From Macrobrachium rosenbergii (Eukaryota; Arthropoda; Malacostraca; Decapoda; Palaemonidae): a stretch of DNA of 64,000 nt. This document shows, one piece after another, positions 26,434 through 38,874 of the stretch (position 1 is its first letter; each line of letters begins with the position of its first letter). Made by a program: the position numbers and the translations under genes. The DNA is taken from NCBI RefSeq assembly GCF_040412425.1, contig NC_089755.1, forward strand, positions 56,542,798-56,606,797, written 5' to 3'. The notes beneath the pieces were generated by a model. It saw nothing but the letters and a program-made list of their open reading frames with translations, searched no databases and had not been told where the DNA came from.

Positions 26434-26789
26434 CTTTTCCCCGTCTGCCGTTTTCCCTGATGTGCAACTCCGTTTTCTATCGATTCAATCTGGCACGCTG
26501 ATAGGAAGGCGAGTTGCATTACTTAAGTTTATAATCTGTTTGACAATTGTGTATGTATACGCATATATTCGATATTCAAACGTTTAAAGTCTTTATAAAT
26601 CAATCATTTTGAAAATTAAGCACTTAAAGTTTTTATAAAATTCATAATTCTCACAATTACTTCCATTAATATCCCAGAATGCGTTGAAGAAAATACGTGC
26701 GAGTGAGCTCGATAAACATTAACGGGTCACAACGAGACCTAACACGAAACCGTGGGCTTGGGTGACGTCAATGCTTTTCTCTTCGTCAC

Positions 26790-26885
26790 CTGCTGATATT
26801 GCTGCTTGAGATAAAAAGATCTGGGCATTTCATGGTCACGTGGTCTTCCCTGGGCCCGCTCGAGCCTCCAGCTTCTTGGGCATCT
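26790..26885 (-). CDS. Candidate 96-nt cassette exon, Arg-rich
   Basis: The acceptor is ctccttccttgttggcag and the donor cag|gtgacg; both are plausible, and the length is divisible by three. In phase 0 it reads RCPRSWRLERAQGRPRDHEM then PRSFYLKQQYQQ. That phase and the basic composition would suit insertion between the RS exon (phase 0 out) and 7965 (phase 0 in). A second frame (phase 2) is also open, so coding use is unproven. It could equally be an untranslated exon or a chance pair of splice sites. Confidence 0.35.
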
Positions 26886-27040
26886 CTGCCAACAAGGAAG
26901 GAGTATGGGTTATTTACCTGTGGGTATTCAGTTCTGGGTATTTACAGTCACAGCAGGAAGGGGTAATACATTCGAATGCCTTTTGGTGTTAAGTAACGCT
27001 TACAATGGGAAACGACACAGGGAATTCAACATCGCTCTCT

Positions 27041-27108
<68 letters not shown>

Positions 27109-27214
27109 TGCCCTTAGTCGACAGACCTCAAGAAATACGACCGTGAGTTTTCCCACTGACTCAAATAAGACCATAAGACGTCAACTGCACCAGGAAAATA
27201 AAAAAAATAAAAAA

Positions 27215-27480
27215 TGAGGAAATAACACGCCTAATAAACATATCTGATCTTCTCTATCTCTTTCTCCTTCTCTCTTAAAGAAAAAATATGAAAGAACGCT
27301 CCCAATAAACAAATCTGGTCGTCTCCATCTCTCTCGCCCTTCTCTCCTAAAGAAAAAATATGAAAGAACGCGCCCAATAAACAAATCTCGTTTTGTCTAT
27401 CCCTTTCTCTCTGAAGAGAACGCAAAGAACACAAACACACCTGGACTATTCTTGAAAGAGAGAACGGGTCCCACAAACAA
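27215..27480. repeat. Tandem repeat, unit about 65 bp, three to four copies
   Basis: Shared blocks are aataaacaaatctggtcgtc, tctctcctaaagaaaaaata and tgaaagaacgc. Confidence 0.7.
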
Positions 27481-27581
27481 ACCGTTCTTTTCTGCGGGGT
27501 TAAGACACGCCGACGCAACCGGGTAAAGAATTTCCCCCAGAAGATGCGAGACAGGTCCCTGGACTTCCGAGTTATATAAAC

Positions 27582-27664
<83 letters not shown>

Positions 27665-27815
27665 TATCTGTTCGACATCGGTTCTTCAGACTTTTGCATA
27701 TCTTAAAATAGAACTGTCATTGATACCAACCAGCCACACCTTCGCCCTCAAGAACTGCTTGCAATAACGAAACACCAGTCTAACACATCAGGTGAGAAGA
27801 TGCAAGTGCTTGCCA

Positions 27816-27856
<41 letters not shown>

Positions 27857-28039
27857 GAGGGAGAGAGAGAGAGAATCAAGGCTATTGGATTTTGTTAACA
27901 TATGAGGCATGCTTGCCAAGGTCATTCGCCCACCGAGCCTAAATTCTTTCCCACACAAGCACACACACACAAGCATATCAGCATGTCTTTATGAGATGCA
28001 GTTGCTGGCCCATGCATACACACACTTTTAGATTACAAA

Positions 28040-28122
<83 letters not shown>

Positions 28123-28216
28123 AATCTGTCAACGTCCTAGACATGATTGGCAGAGAGTTAAACTACTCTGTTAAAGTCCACAGCGACAGAGAGAAACCAA
28201 TCTGTCAAAGTCCAAG

Positions 28217-28255
<39 letters not shown>

Positions 28256-28589
28256 GCTGAACAAATCGGATAAATTTCCCACTACTAATACTACAAATAT
28301 TCACAGTTCGAGTCCACGCTACAGCACAGCAGTCCAGCGAACTACTACAGTCGCTGTGCAGAGTCACAAAGACGCCAAAAATAACACAGGAACCTCACGC
28401 ACAGCAGCGGGCAAGTTTGGCCCTCCCAAAAACGTGTTTGTTGCAGTGCGCAAATCAAGGTTGCATTCGAGAATCTCCTGCCTTTGTCTTGGCTCACGAG
28501 ATTTCAGTGGGTATCGAAGAACGGCGTAGAATGACTGCCGACAGGGATTGTGCCGAGGAAAAGCGCCAAGTGCTGTTTGGAATTACACA

Positions 28590-29175
28590 GAATGCGAGTA
28601 ATTGGGGGGGAAATATGGTCTTGATCTAGTGGGGGAAAATTATGTTTGTGATTAATTGGGGGAAGTATGGTCCTGGTTAAGTGGGGGAAAATATGGTCTT
28701 GATCTAGTGGGGGAAAATTGTTTGTGATTAATTGGGGGAAGTATGGTCCTGGTTAAGTGGGGGGAAAATATGGTCTTGATCAAGTGGGGGGAAAATTGTT
28801 TGTGATTAATTGGGGAAGTATGGTCCTGGTTAAGTGGGGAAAATATGGTCTTGATCAAGTGGGGGGGAAATTATGTTTGTGATTAATTGGGGAAGTATGG
28901 TCCTGGTTAAGTGGGGGAAAATATGGTCTTCATCTAGTGGGGAAATTAGTGTTCTTGACAGTGGGGTAAACATGTTCTTGATCAAGTGGGGAAAATATGT
29001 TCTTAAGTTGGGAAACTGTTCTAAATCAAGTGGGAAAAAAAGTATGTTCTTGATAGTGGGGGAAAAATATATTCTTGATCAAGTGGGAAAAAAAAAATAT
29101 ATTCTTGATCAAGTGGGAAAAAATTATGTTCTTGATCAAGTGGGAAAAAAATATATTCTTGACCGAGAAATTTAT
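28590..29175. repeat. G-rich minisatellite, 25-70 bp nested units
   Basis: tggtcttgatcaagtggggg and tgtgattaattggggaagta alternate, then degrade to ttcttgatcaagtgggaaaa. Runs of three to seven G occur about every 25 bp on the plus strand. Confidence 0.85.
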
Positions 29176-30362
29176 AAAGAACTATTCAGTGAACAAGACC
29201 GAATCTCATGAAGACCAATAAACTGAAACCTGTAAATTTTACAGTAAAACTAGTTGCACCTACATATGAGAATAAATAATGGCAATCATTAACAGCTGCT
29301 AAAAAAGGAATCGATTATAAGGGAACATTAGACTAAAGGAGTACAAAAAAATACTGAAACATTCAAGAGACCAATACATCAGTAACTAAATATTACCGAG
29401 AAAAAAAAATTCAACTTTCAGAAAAACAGAAAAAATAAAGACTCAATTCACCGTAAATAAAATATTGGGAAATTCTGAGCCAAAACAAACATATCTTTGG
29501 AATTGATTAAAAGACCTGATAACTTACCTGAGGCACACCTGAATTCAAGCAACAGGTGAAACACAAATTAAGCGTTTGGGTACAGAGCCAACGCGACAGG
29601 TATATCAGAAACGCTTTGGTATTTTAACAGCAGGGCTAATTAAATTTTCTAGCATAAAAGCTGAACGCATTTCAGCATTAATATTCATCAGAATTAACGA
29701 TACCGTTAATTACAGAAGTTATATGCATGAATTTTGTTAAATTTGAGTAAACTCAAGATACTGGTATCTAGATAGCGGAGGAATGTTTAAGCATCAGGTC
29801 TAAAAAATTAAAAAAATATAAAATTATTGCAGTATCTGATAAATGACATTAAAGATTTCATGAAAGCTACAGCTCTTGGAAAGTGGCACTGAATAACTTA
29901 AATCTGTGTTTATTTTTAAAGTTCTCTAGTGATAGCATTAAAAATAAGGCATTCAATATCTATGAAAAACTGTTGATGTTTTGAAACACTGTAGCAAGAG
30001 CTATTACAGTATTTTCTTCCAACCAATTATCATTCACTTTCAAGTTCATTTAGGTCCCAATACATCTAGCTAGAGAGAACTTTAAAAAAACAAAAAGGCA
30101 TTAAAAATTTTTTTTAAAAACTGTGGTTTTAAAACACGGTAACAAAATAATTGTTCGAAACTAAGAATAGCTTCAAATACATGAAAAGTGTATTCATCCA
30201 CTCAATCAATATTCAAATTCCAACCCATTCAGGTTCCAACACATCCGCTAAACCTCAAATAAAAACGAAAAGCTCGCTGAAGTCGCTTACATCTTTCAAT
30301 GGGATATGAATATGAAAAATGAATGTCACGTCCCTCGGATCAAAACCGCCCTCGCCATCACG

Positions 30363-30451
<89 letters not shown>

Positions 30452-30524
30452 TACAAGAATATTCTACAAGATTAAGACACCCAGTCACGTTCTACTTTAA
30501 ATAAGGAAGCAATTCCCACGGCCT

Positions 30525-30594
<70 letters not shown>

Positions 30595-31089
30595 GCACCG
30601 CATCCGGAACAGGTCATCAGAATTCCAAGTCAGACGCCAATAACACTAAATGTAACCGCAGAGGTGTAGTCTTTAAACGATATATTCCCTTATCAATGCG
30701 ATAAATATTCCCTTTGGACGTTGCTCCTCCTCCTCCTCCTCCTCTCTTCTTCTTCCTCCTTTCTATTCTGAGACAGCCTCCTCTGAAAATGATGGAGCCG
30801 TGTCTTGTTGCATCAGCAATGGCAACAAGAGCAATGTTGACCGTGGACGAGTTGACTTGTCAATCAAATTATCTATGAGTATAACATGCCCAACAAACCC
30901 CCTCCCTCCCTCTTCCCTCCCGCTGGGCATGGATGCAGAATAGCTAACAGAATTCTACTTGTCTCCTTTTTCTTCTAAACTAATCTGAAGACTGACAAAA
31001 TTATAGATCCTGGTGATTGGAGAGAGAGACAGAGAGCGAAAAGAATTACTTGGGAGACTGCGTCAAATTCATAGATGAGGGTGATTACG

Positions 31090-31197
<108 letters not shown>

Positions 31198-31266
31198 CAC
31201 TACAATCATTGGGACTACAATCATACAGTTAACAAAATACACTATTTTCCTTTTGCACATGTTTGC

Positions 31267-31343
<77 letters not shown>

Positions 31344-31719
31344 CGTGGCTATTTACAGACCCATCTTGGTGCTTGTGTATACTCGCTTCCTGAGTCATGT
31401 GCTAAGGCAGCCCAGGCGCGCAGGCGTATTGGACCACCGGCTCGACACTAAAATTAATTTGTTAACTTTTTTCTTTTGTTGCGGGAAGACGTGCTGATTA
31501 TGGACCAACTTCCAAAGGCATATTTCTGAGGGAAATGTTTTTGGGTGTAAAGGGAATTCTTAAGGAAAAACGTACCTTTAAGTTTATCACAATGAAAACA
31601 AAATAAGTCAAGTCTTTAAATGACGAGTCTAAACTAAGACGTACAAATCTCTCTCTCTCTTTCTCTTTTATTCTCAGTCATAAAACCTACCTACACTAAC
31701 ACACGCACATACATACACA

Positions 31720-31897
<178 letters not shown>

Positions 31898-32175
31898 TGC
31901 CACCAAACTCCGATTCACAAAGAAGGGAAACAAAACCCCACAAAGACCTCTAAACAAAGACCCTGCCATTTACCCCAATCAATTAGGAAACGACAGACAG
32001 ACGACAGACAGACACACAAACGTACAAACTGACGCACAGAGACACACCACACAAAAACTCAGAGACCATTAGATCACACTCAACAGCTGTGTTGCCCGCC
32101 ATGAGAGAACGCTAAATTGCAAGAGATACAATAAATTGTATTGATTAAAAAGACCCACGAATGCGTCATCAGTGC

Positions 32176-32235
<60 letters not shown>

Positions 32236-32320
32236 ACAATCACAGCTGTGTGTGTGAAATAAAAGGAGAAAGGGAGACAAGTACATGAAAAGGAATAAGA
32301 GTTTATAGAGACTACGTAGG

Positions 32321-32398
<78 letters not shown>

Positions 32399-32909
32399 CA
32401 GGCTCTGGTTGTATGAGAAAGGAAGGAGACGGCGTTTCAGACCAAAGATCTTGACAAAAAAAAAACCTGAAGAGCAGAGATCCTTGCAGGGGCATAAAAA
32501 TAAAATTATTTTCTTAACCTTTATTGTTTTGAAAAAAATAATACAAAGAACATGATCTACCCTTCACAATCATTATTCGCAAAAATACTACTAATTGAGT
32601 CTTATACCACTCTACTTTTATTTGAAGACAATACCTAAAATACATCTTTCATATACTACAAAAACTACAATGGTGATATGATGCATTTAAATATATTTCA
32701 ATCACAAAAAAATGTCATTTCACAGCTGATTGCCGCGACAAGGATCTGTGCATTAATTATTCATAAGGAAATTTTTTAGAAATTACTGAACGCTCACACC
32801 TCCGTCCACTTCTCACTAGAAGGCCAACATTGCTACTTGTAATTCACGTGGCAAAAAGTTACTAAAATTACACTTCTATGCATGTAAGACGTCTAAAAAT
32901 ATTATGCTT

Positions 32910-33300
32910 GAGATATGATGATTATCAGTTCAATATCTTAGTAAATACATTTTTTCCTGGAATTTAACATTAACGGACATGAATAAATGTCATGACTTGA
33001 ATAAAAAATCAGTATAATTTTATATAATTTTAGGGTAATTTTTATTAAAAATATCGTGACACAAGTTAACTTTAAAAATTTAAATTTTGGAGTCGCCATC
33101 AACTCGGATATGATGATTATCAGTTCAATATCTTAGTAAATAAATTTTTTTCCTGGAATTTAACATTAATAGACATGAATAAATACAATGAATTGAATAA
33201 AAAATTAATATAATTTAATATAATTTACAGTGACTTTTATTCAAAATATCGTGACATACATTAAATTCAAAAATTTAAATTTTGGAGTCGCCATCGAGAA
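32910..33300. repeat. 187-bp tandem duplication
   Basis: gatatgatgattatcagttc begins copies at about 32920 and 33107. Both end in ttaaattttggagtcgccatc. Confidence 0.85.
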
Positions 33301-33358
33301 CCGATTTCTAAAATTCTTTTAAAGGACATTACACAGCAATGTTGGATGTGTGTCTTTG

Positions 33359-33419
<61 letters not shown>

Positions 33420-33476
33420 AATGTTGCTTGTATGTAAGCGTTTAAGCGTTTGAGAAGTAAGCAGCAGTGTTGTTGC

Positions 33477-33541
<65 letters not shown>

Positions 33542-33838
33542 TTCCACCCATATGCATTCAAGGCCAAGAATATTTGGCAAAAGGCCGCGTTAAGTTAGGG
33601 GGCAGAAGGAACACTCACAGGCTTATCTTCGATCTCACGCCTTCAAATCACACGACAGTCACTCTGTTAAGCCAAGCATCACTTTGATATGAATTGGATC
33701 AAAAAAGGATAAATTATTCCCTTAAATCTTTAATCCCTCGTTTCATCTTAAGTCTTCTGCGTAGAGGAATGAAGAAGGAAAGGTGTGTGAGAGAGGAGAA
33801 TGTAATCAAAGGAGTGGCGTTTTCCATACAAACCTTCC

Positions 33839-33910
<72 letters not shown>

Positions 33911-34540
33911 TGCTATTCATAGGCAGGCTGATCACTTGGCAACAAAACCTTGAAGAAATCACCTATACAGACACTGCTCTTCTCCGTATATGATTGGCAT
34001 TTTGATTATTAAAGAATCTCCTATCTGCAGATTATGAAGAGTTTTTTTTTAACGTGAATTATCTCCTAGGTGAGACTGGGAAATCTTGCAATGCATAAAA
34101 ATTAAGCATAAATTTTTCTCTCCTGCAAAATTATATGCACTTCCCATACTGTATAACTAGCAAATAGCAAGGATGATTACATTCTGCAAACCTGTACACA
34201 TAAAAAAATCGACTTTGCGATACTGAAAGTTCATGGCAAATGAAAAATAAAGAGGAAAATGAAAAAAAAAAACACGTAGGACAAAGAGAAACAAAAAAAA
34301 CGTCACGTCTCAGGTTGGGGACAATAGCAGCACGTTGCACTCACGCTACTTTTCACACTGCAAAAATCCCCCCAGGGTACAAAAGGGTGCCAAAGAAATA
34401 CGCGTCGCTTTTCGAACCCAAAAACTCAAATGTCGATGACCGACGTACAACCACGACTAAAGAATGAAATAATGTTTCAATCTTAAATGATTTTAATAAA
34501 CTATTAACATTTCTATTTAGCGAATAAATAACATCGCATT

Positions 34541-34745
34541 AGGGTCATGAAGGGTCAAAAAGTCTATTCAAATATTCGCATTACGGTCATGAAGGGCCAA
34601 AAAGTCTTATTAAATATTCGCATTACGGTCATGAAGGGTCAAAAAGTCTATTTAAATATTCGCATTACGGTCATGAAGGGTCAAAAAGTCTATTTAAATA
34701 TTCGCATTACGGTCACGAAGGGGTCAAAAAGTCTATTTAAATAGA
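34541..34745. repeat. 42-bp minisatellite, five copies
   Basis: The unit gcattacggtcatgaagggt with caaaaagtctatttaaatattc is highly uniform. The unit length keeps a frame open, but there is no start or splice context. Each copy contains gggtca. Confidence 0.9.
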
Positions 34746-34869
34746 TTTTAATAAAAAAAAATATCAGTGACACACAAAACCACGAGTCAAAAAAGATTTT
34801 AATCACAAACAATTTTAATAAACTATTAAAATTTCAAAGAGACGACATAACAGTCAAACCAAGGCTCTT

Positions 34870-35215
34870 AGTGGTCAGGTGCCAAACGGATAAGAGGTGG
34901 TGTCACGTCTGATAAGGAATCGTAGCACGGTGATTACAGGTGACATAAGACCCAGGTGATTAGGTCCCGCGGCTGGCTACTCAGGTGGTCAAAAAGCGGG
35001 TTACAGAACGACACAAAACGACAATTAAGGGTCCTCTATTAACTCGAGAAGGTGCCAGTCAGGTCACGCAGATGAAGTTTCTAAAGCTTAAGAGAAACAC
35101 TGGTCACGTGATTTGGGATACCAGAGGTCACATTAGGTGACTAAAGGGCGCAAATGACTTCGGGAAAGCCGCCAAGGTCACAGCAAGATGCTCAGGGGTC
35201 ATATTCGACCTACAG
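34870..35215. promoter_or_regulatory. Cluster of CAGGTG E-boxes and AGGTCA half-sites
   Basis: CAGGTG occurs at about 34877, 34938, 34952 and 34984. AGGTCA occurs at about 35056, 35125 and 35175, the last as CAAGGTCA, the type bound by monomeric nuclear receptors. CACGTG occurs at about 35104. It lies just downstream (RNA sense) of the 35.3-kb first exon. An enhancer role is inferred. Confidence 0.35.
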
Positions 35216-35261
35216 GAGATGAATGAGCACAGGATCACGAGACGAGGAAAAGAATGAGGGC

Positions 35262-35303
35262 TTGAGGAGGAGGAGGAGGAGGAGGAGGAGGAGGAGGAGG
35301 AGG
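35262..35303. repeat. (GGA)n tract beside a first-exon donor
   Basis: 14 GGA units; (UCC)n in kinase RNA, about 20 nt after the donor at 35323. Confidence 0.9.
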
Positions 35304-35323
35304 ATGGAATGCTGATTTCCTAC

Positions 35324-35749
35324 CAGTTGGTAGAGAGTTGCGTGCAAATGGCTGTAAAGTTGTTGCAAGGTAGGCACCGGCATGCTGGTGGCCAAGGCCT
35401 GGGTGGGAGGTGGCGGTGGCGGTGGGCGGATGTGGGCAGAAGAGCCAAGGGCGGCCCCATGGGCGGCGTCCCCTTCGTCGCATTTCCCTACCCACCAACC
35501 GATCCAGCTCTCCAGATGATGCTCCACTTTGCTGAAGACCTCCTCCATGAGGGCGCAGAAGACACTCTCCACGACGAGCAGTGACCTTTGTCCACCGCCC
35601 ACTGAAGAAGACCCGGGCGCCGCCCTCCTCCTGCCGCGTCTCATCGGAGAGCCTCCGCCAACGCTCAAACACACACACGAACTACCTTCGGTATGTGGCA
35701 CCACCAAAGGCACTCGTGTGGGTATGGGTATGGGTATGGGTATGGGCAT
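35324..35749 (-). CDS. Alternative first exon with TATA promoter, 142-codon N-terminus
   Basis: A TATAAG box at 35835-35840 (minus strand) predicts a start near 35808. The first ATG after that is 35749, and the frame is open for 142 codons to donor CTG|gtagga at 35323, phase 0. The product begins with Ile-Pro repeats (MPIPIPIPIP) and continues through a basic segment (MRRGRRRAAP from 35644). A patterned, probably helical stretch follows (SLLVVESVFCALMEEVFSKV, then EHHLESWIGWW), then a polyproline run and TLQQLYSHLHATLYQL. Internal ATGs at 35644 and 35548 are alternative starts. Phase fits acceptor 7965. The donor is weak and is followed by (TCC)n in the RNA sense. An internal acceptor-like ctcttcttcag at about 35597 complicates the model. 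Confidence 0.58.
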
Positions 35750-35829
35750 GAGTATGAGTAGGGCAAGGGGGGTAGAGAAATGGCGTGGTATGAAGATGAT
35801 GATGACGCCAAACTCGCCAGGGCACGTCG

Positions 35830-35845
35830 CCCCCCTTATACTGAC
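35830..35845 (-). promoter_or_regulatory. TATA box for the 35.3-35.7 kb first exon
   Basis: The minus strand reads CAGTATAAGGGGG. The spacing to the first ATG (35749) allows a start site near 35808 and a 5' UTR of about 60 nt that contains no ATG. Confidence 0.5.
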
Positions 35846-36139
35846 GCACATACATACCTACACAATGCACCTTCACCGAAATGCCCTTATTCCATTCATG
35901 CGAATGAGGTGACACACACAAAAAAAGTTTCTCTTATGCATTTCATAACTTCACATACAACCATAGAAGTTTTTTTTTATTCACAGAAACAACCTTCTCT
36001 CAACCTTAACCGGTTCCTTTGTGAACTTCCCACCCCTTCTACTGACGTCACGACTTTGGCCCCTCCCCTATGTGGAAAACCATAGCTGTTCTCGGGACGA
36101 ATTATGGCTGACAACGCAGTTTCTTTTTCATGAATTACC

Positions 36140-36435
36140 TCTAAGCATTAGTGCCAATATCAGAGGAACCCTCTGAAGGGGATACAGTTAATGCAGTACT
36201 GCCTATATGCGAGGAACCCTCTGAAGGGGATACATTGAATGCATTACTGCCAATATCAGAGGAACCCTCTGAAGGGGATACATTTAATGCATTACTGCCT
36301 ATATCAGAGGAACTCTCTGAAGGGGATGCTATTAACGCACTACTGCCAATGTCATACGAACCCTCTAAAGGGGATACAATTAATGCATCGCTGCCAACAT
36401 CAGAGGAACCCTCAGAAGGGATACAACTAATGATC
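36140..36435. repeat. 51-bp (17-codon) minisatellite, six copies, open on both strands
   Basis: The unit is ccaatatcagaggaaccctc, tgaaggggatacatttaatg and cattactg. The plus frame repeats PISEEPSEGDT-NALL; the minus frame repeats SEGSSDIGSNALNVSP. No ATG opens either at the expected place, and it follows exon 36512-36775 within the presumed intron. Confidence 0.75.
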
Positions 36436-36511
36436 TCAGGTCAAGACCGCACGTTCCACCAGTCACTCGAGGGATCAACCCCGCCTCCTGCCCAAGGGAC
36501 ACCCAACTAAC

Positions 36512-36775
36512 CTCTCCGGGCACGTCTGAGGCCACGTCCTCCGTGCCCATACCGCTGGCGCCGCCGCCGCCGCCGGAGGAGGAAGAGGAGGATGAGGACA
36601 AGCTCCCGAAGGGCTTCTCGCCGTCGTCGTCGTCTCCCGGGTCGTTCTCGTTGGAGGAGGGCGTAGGAGTCTTCCTCACGTGAAGGGGCGAAGACTGCCG
36701 CCCGAACCAGACGTCCACGCAGCCAGCACTCGGCTCCAATAACACTCCCACTCCAGGCCAGACCTCGAAGGCCAT
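36512..36775 (-). CDS. Alternative first exon, MAFEVWPGVGVLLEPSAGC form (88 codons)
   Basis: A true ATG at 36775 opens 88 codons ending GGAGAG|gttagt at 36511, phase 0. The N-terminus is hydrophobic/aromatic (MAFEVWPGVGVLLEPSAGCV, then DVWFGRQSS). It is followed by SNENDPGDDDDGEK, a polyserine run and a glycine run, ending TEDVASDVPGE. Phase fits acceptor 7965. The 5' flank is AT-rich (acttaaataaaaataag), possibly a TATA-less leader. I do not recognise the peptide. The ordered first 30 residues, followed by an acidic and serine linker, suggest a targeting or docking segment. The downstream frame shifts into intron sequence with no conservation visible. Confidence 0.55.
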
Positions 36776-37447
36776 TATGAGATACTTATTTTTATTTAAG
36801 TACTTGATTTTCCGACGCTATTTATGGGTCGAACTTTCTACCCCCTTAAAAAAAAAAAGCACGCCTGTCAATGCCAATTGACGGGGTTTAATTGATGTCC
36901 TCCAGATACGGACGGGGGTACGGGCACTGCACTACTGTCCTGAGCACTCTCTGGGAAGCAGAGGCGTAGACGGAGGAACCTCTGCTGCAGGAAAAGACGT
37001 AGTTGACGGAGATGCGACTTAGAACTGGCGACACTCCGAAGTGGCCAACACGAGGTGGGAGGGGAGGGGGAGGAGGAGGAGGAGGAGGGGGAAGGAGGAG
37101 AGGCACACCAGGCCTGCCATGCCCAGACGACGTCACGTTCGGGGCACACAAATGCTACGGAATGCCTTTGCACAGGGCGAGGGGAAGGTGGAAGGTGGCT
37201 GATGAGTTGGGTGGGGCCACTGGGTAGGTACGAGTTGATTGAGTAACGTCTATATTAAGAGGGCATAACGTGAATGTGGTCATGGTTGCACGCCTCGCGG
37301 GGCCATCAATTGCGGGCCTGGGCAGGTCGCAAAACCCCCCAAAATCCCTCTCTTTAGCTGAGCATGCAGACGAATCCCCTGCCGCCGCCAGAATTTTCGA
37401 GCAAAATCGAAGCTCCTTTTGGAGCCGACTGCCACCTGTGAGGAATA

Positions 37448-37490
<43 letters not shown>

Positions 37491-37503
37491 ATTCGACACT
37501 TAC
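36776..37503 (-). other. Between two alternative first exons
   Basis: GC-rich sequence with (GGA)n at 37062-37100. An acceptor-like gcttcccag at about 36962 is followed by a 30-codon frame (ESAQDSSAVPVPPSVSGGHQ) ending in a stop; coding use is doubtful. (CT)n lies at 37451-37489. Confidence 0.45.
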
Positions 37504-37545
37504 CTGCACTACGGGCGCCATACCGTTGGTCTGTTCGGCTCCCAT
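37504..37545 (-). CDS. Doa: Short alternative first exon MGAEQTNGMAPVVQ, N-myristoylation consensus
   Basis: ATG at 37545 in a strong context (atcATGG) opens 14 codons ending CAG with a perfect donor gtaagt at 37498-37503, phase 0. G-A-E-Q-T-N fits the PROSITE N-myristoylation pattern G-{EDRKHPFYW}-x(2)-[STAGCN]-{P}. Spliced to 7965 it would give a near-minimal kinase with a lipidated N-terminus, that is, a membrane-directed LAMMER kinase. A (GA)n tract in the RNA sense starts about 14 nt after the donor. The exon is short, so chance is possible, but the start context, donor and phase all agree. Confidence 0.55.
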
Positions 37546-37782
37546 GATGAACCAAGGACGCAACTCGTCCGTTCAATGGGTATAGTCAACAACTACAATC
37601 TCACAACTACGCCAAAAGTCCTCAAATACGCAGGATGAGGATTGTGGGGGAGGAGGAGGATAAGGAGGAGGAGGAGGAGGAAGAAGGAGGATTAGGAAGA
37701 GGAGAGACGCCTTACCAACAACTCTGGCACTTGGCGCCAAATATACTAAAGGGAGCGATGAACACGCTTCTTTTCAGAGTGA

Positions 37783-37845
<63 letters not shown>

Positions 37846-37904
37846 AGATTATCTCTAAGGGGGCAAAAACCACATCACCAGAATAAGTCAGTCAACACGT
37901 CCAA

Positions 37905-37937
<33 letters not shown>

Positions 37938-38230
37938 GACAATCTCTAAGGGCCAAAATCCACATCACCAGAATACGTCAGTCAACACGTCCAACTCTCT
38001 CTCAATGAATGTTTACCAACACCACCTGTGACGCAGTTAATTCATAAAATTCCTGAAAATTGTCGTATGATAAGCATCTTTCTCGGAGTCAGCTACAAAT
38101 CCACAGCATCCATGTCAATTGACGAGTTTAAAAGGCAAATGTTGGGAAAAATAAGTTGAGATTTCAATATCAATTTTCCATAAATTATCAACAATCTAAA
38201 GCTAAGACAACACAACAGTATGATGATAAC

Positions 38231-38285
<55 letters not shown>

Positions 38286-38795
38286 GGAAAATGGTCATAA
38301 TAATAATAATACTAATAATACTATAAAAGTCACAAAATAAACTACAACAACAACAATACCAGCAACAACATATACAAGTAAACTCCTCACAACCCTTGAC
38401 TCTGCATTCAAATAAAGAAATGGAAACACTTCTTAGGGCTACGAAAAAAAAATCTTCTCAATAATAATTCACGACAAATGACATTGATAAAAGCGTGAGT
38501 TGGGACAAAGCACTCTAACTTGGCCGGTATATATCAGCTGCAGTAAAATACATACAAAAAAATAAAAAAAAAAAGGTTGGGTACCCTGAGGGGGTGGGGG
38601 GTATTCGGATATGATCCGGTCCCTATCCATCCCCCCCGGGGCCACCTCACCTGGGCGACAGGTAATTCTCCAGGCTGCCGCTACAATGGTTTAATTATTA
38701 TTATTACATATATTTTTTTTTTTTGGTTAAAAGTAGTAGCAGTCTTATTATTAATAGTTGTATCGGTGGTGGTCATACACTCATGGAAGGTTATG

Positions 38796-38874
<79 letters not shown>

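Larger units (their letters stand above)
23221..26789. other. Intronic stretch with several minisatellites
   Basis: (GA)n lies at 23321-23407, 25691-25752 and 26391-26430; (CT)n at 25935-26013; (TA)n at 24720-24789. A degenerate poly-T stretch with aag interruptions occupies 25290-25510. No gene was recognised. Confidence 0.75.

Noticed and set aside
29522..29528. Perfect donor CAG|gtaagt on minus
   Set aside because: No ATG, frame or acceptor of reasonable exon size upstream; probably a decoy site or untranslated exon.
34541..34745. Regularly spaced repeats resembling a CRISPR array
   Set aside because: Copies are contiguous with no unique spacers, and the genome is eukaryotic.
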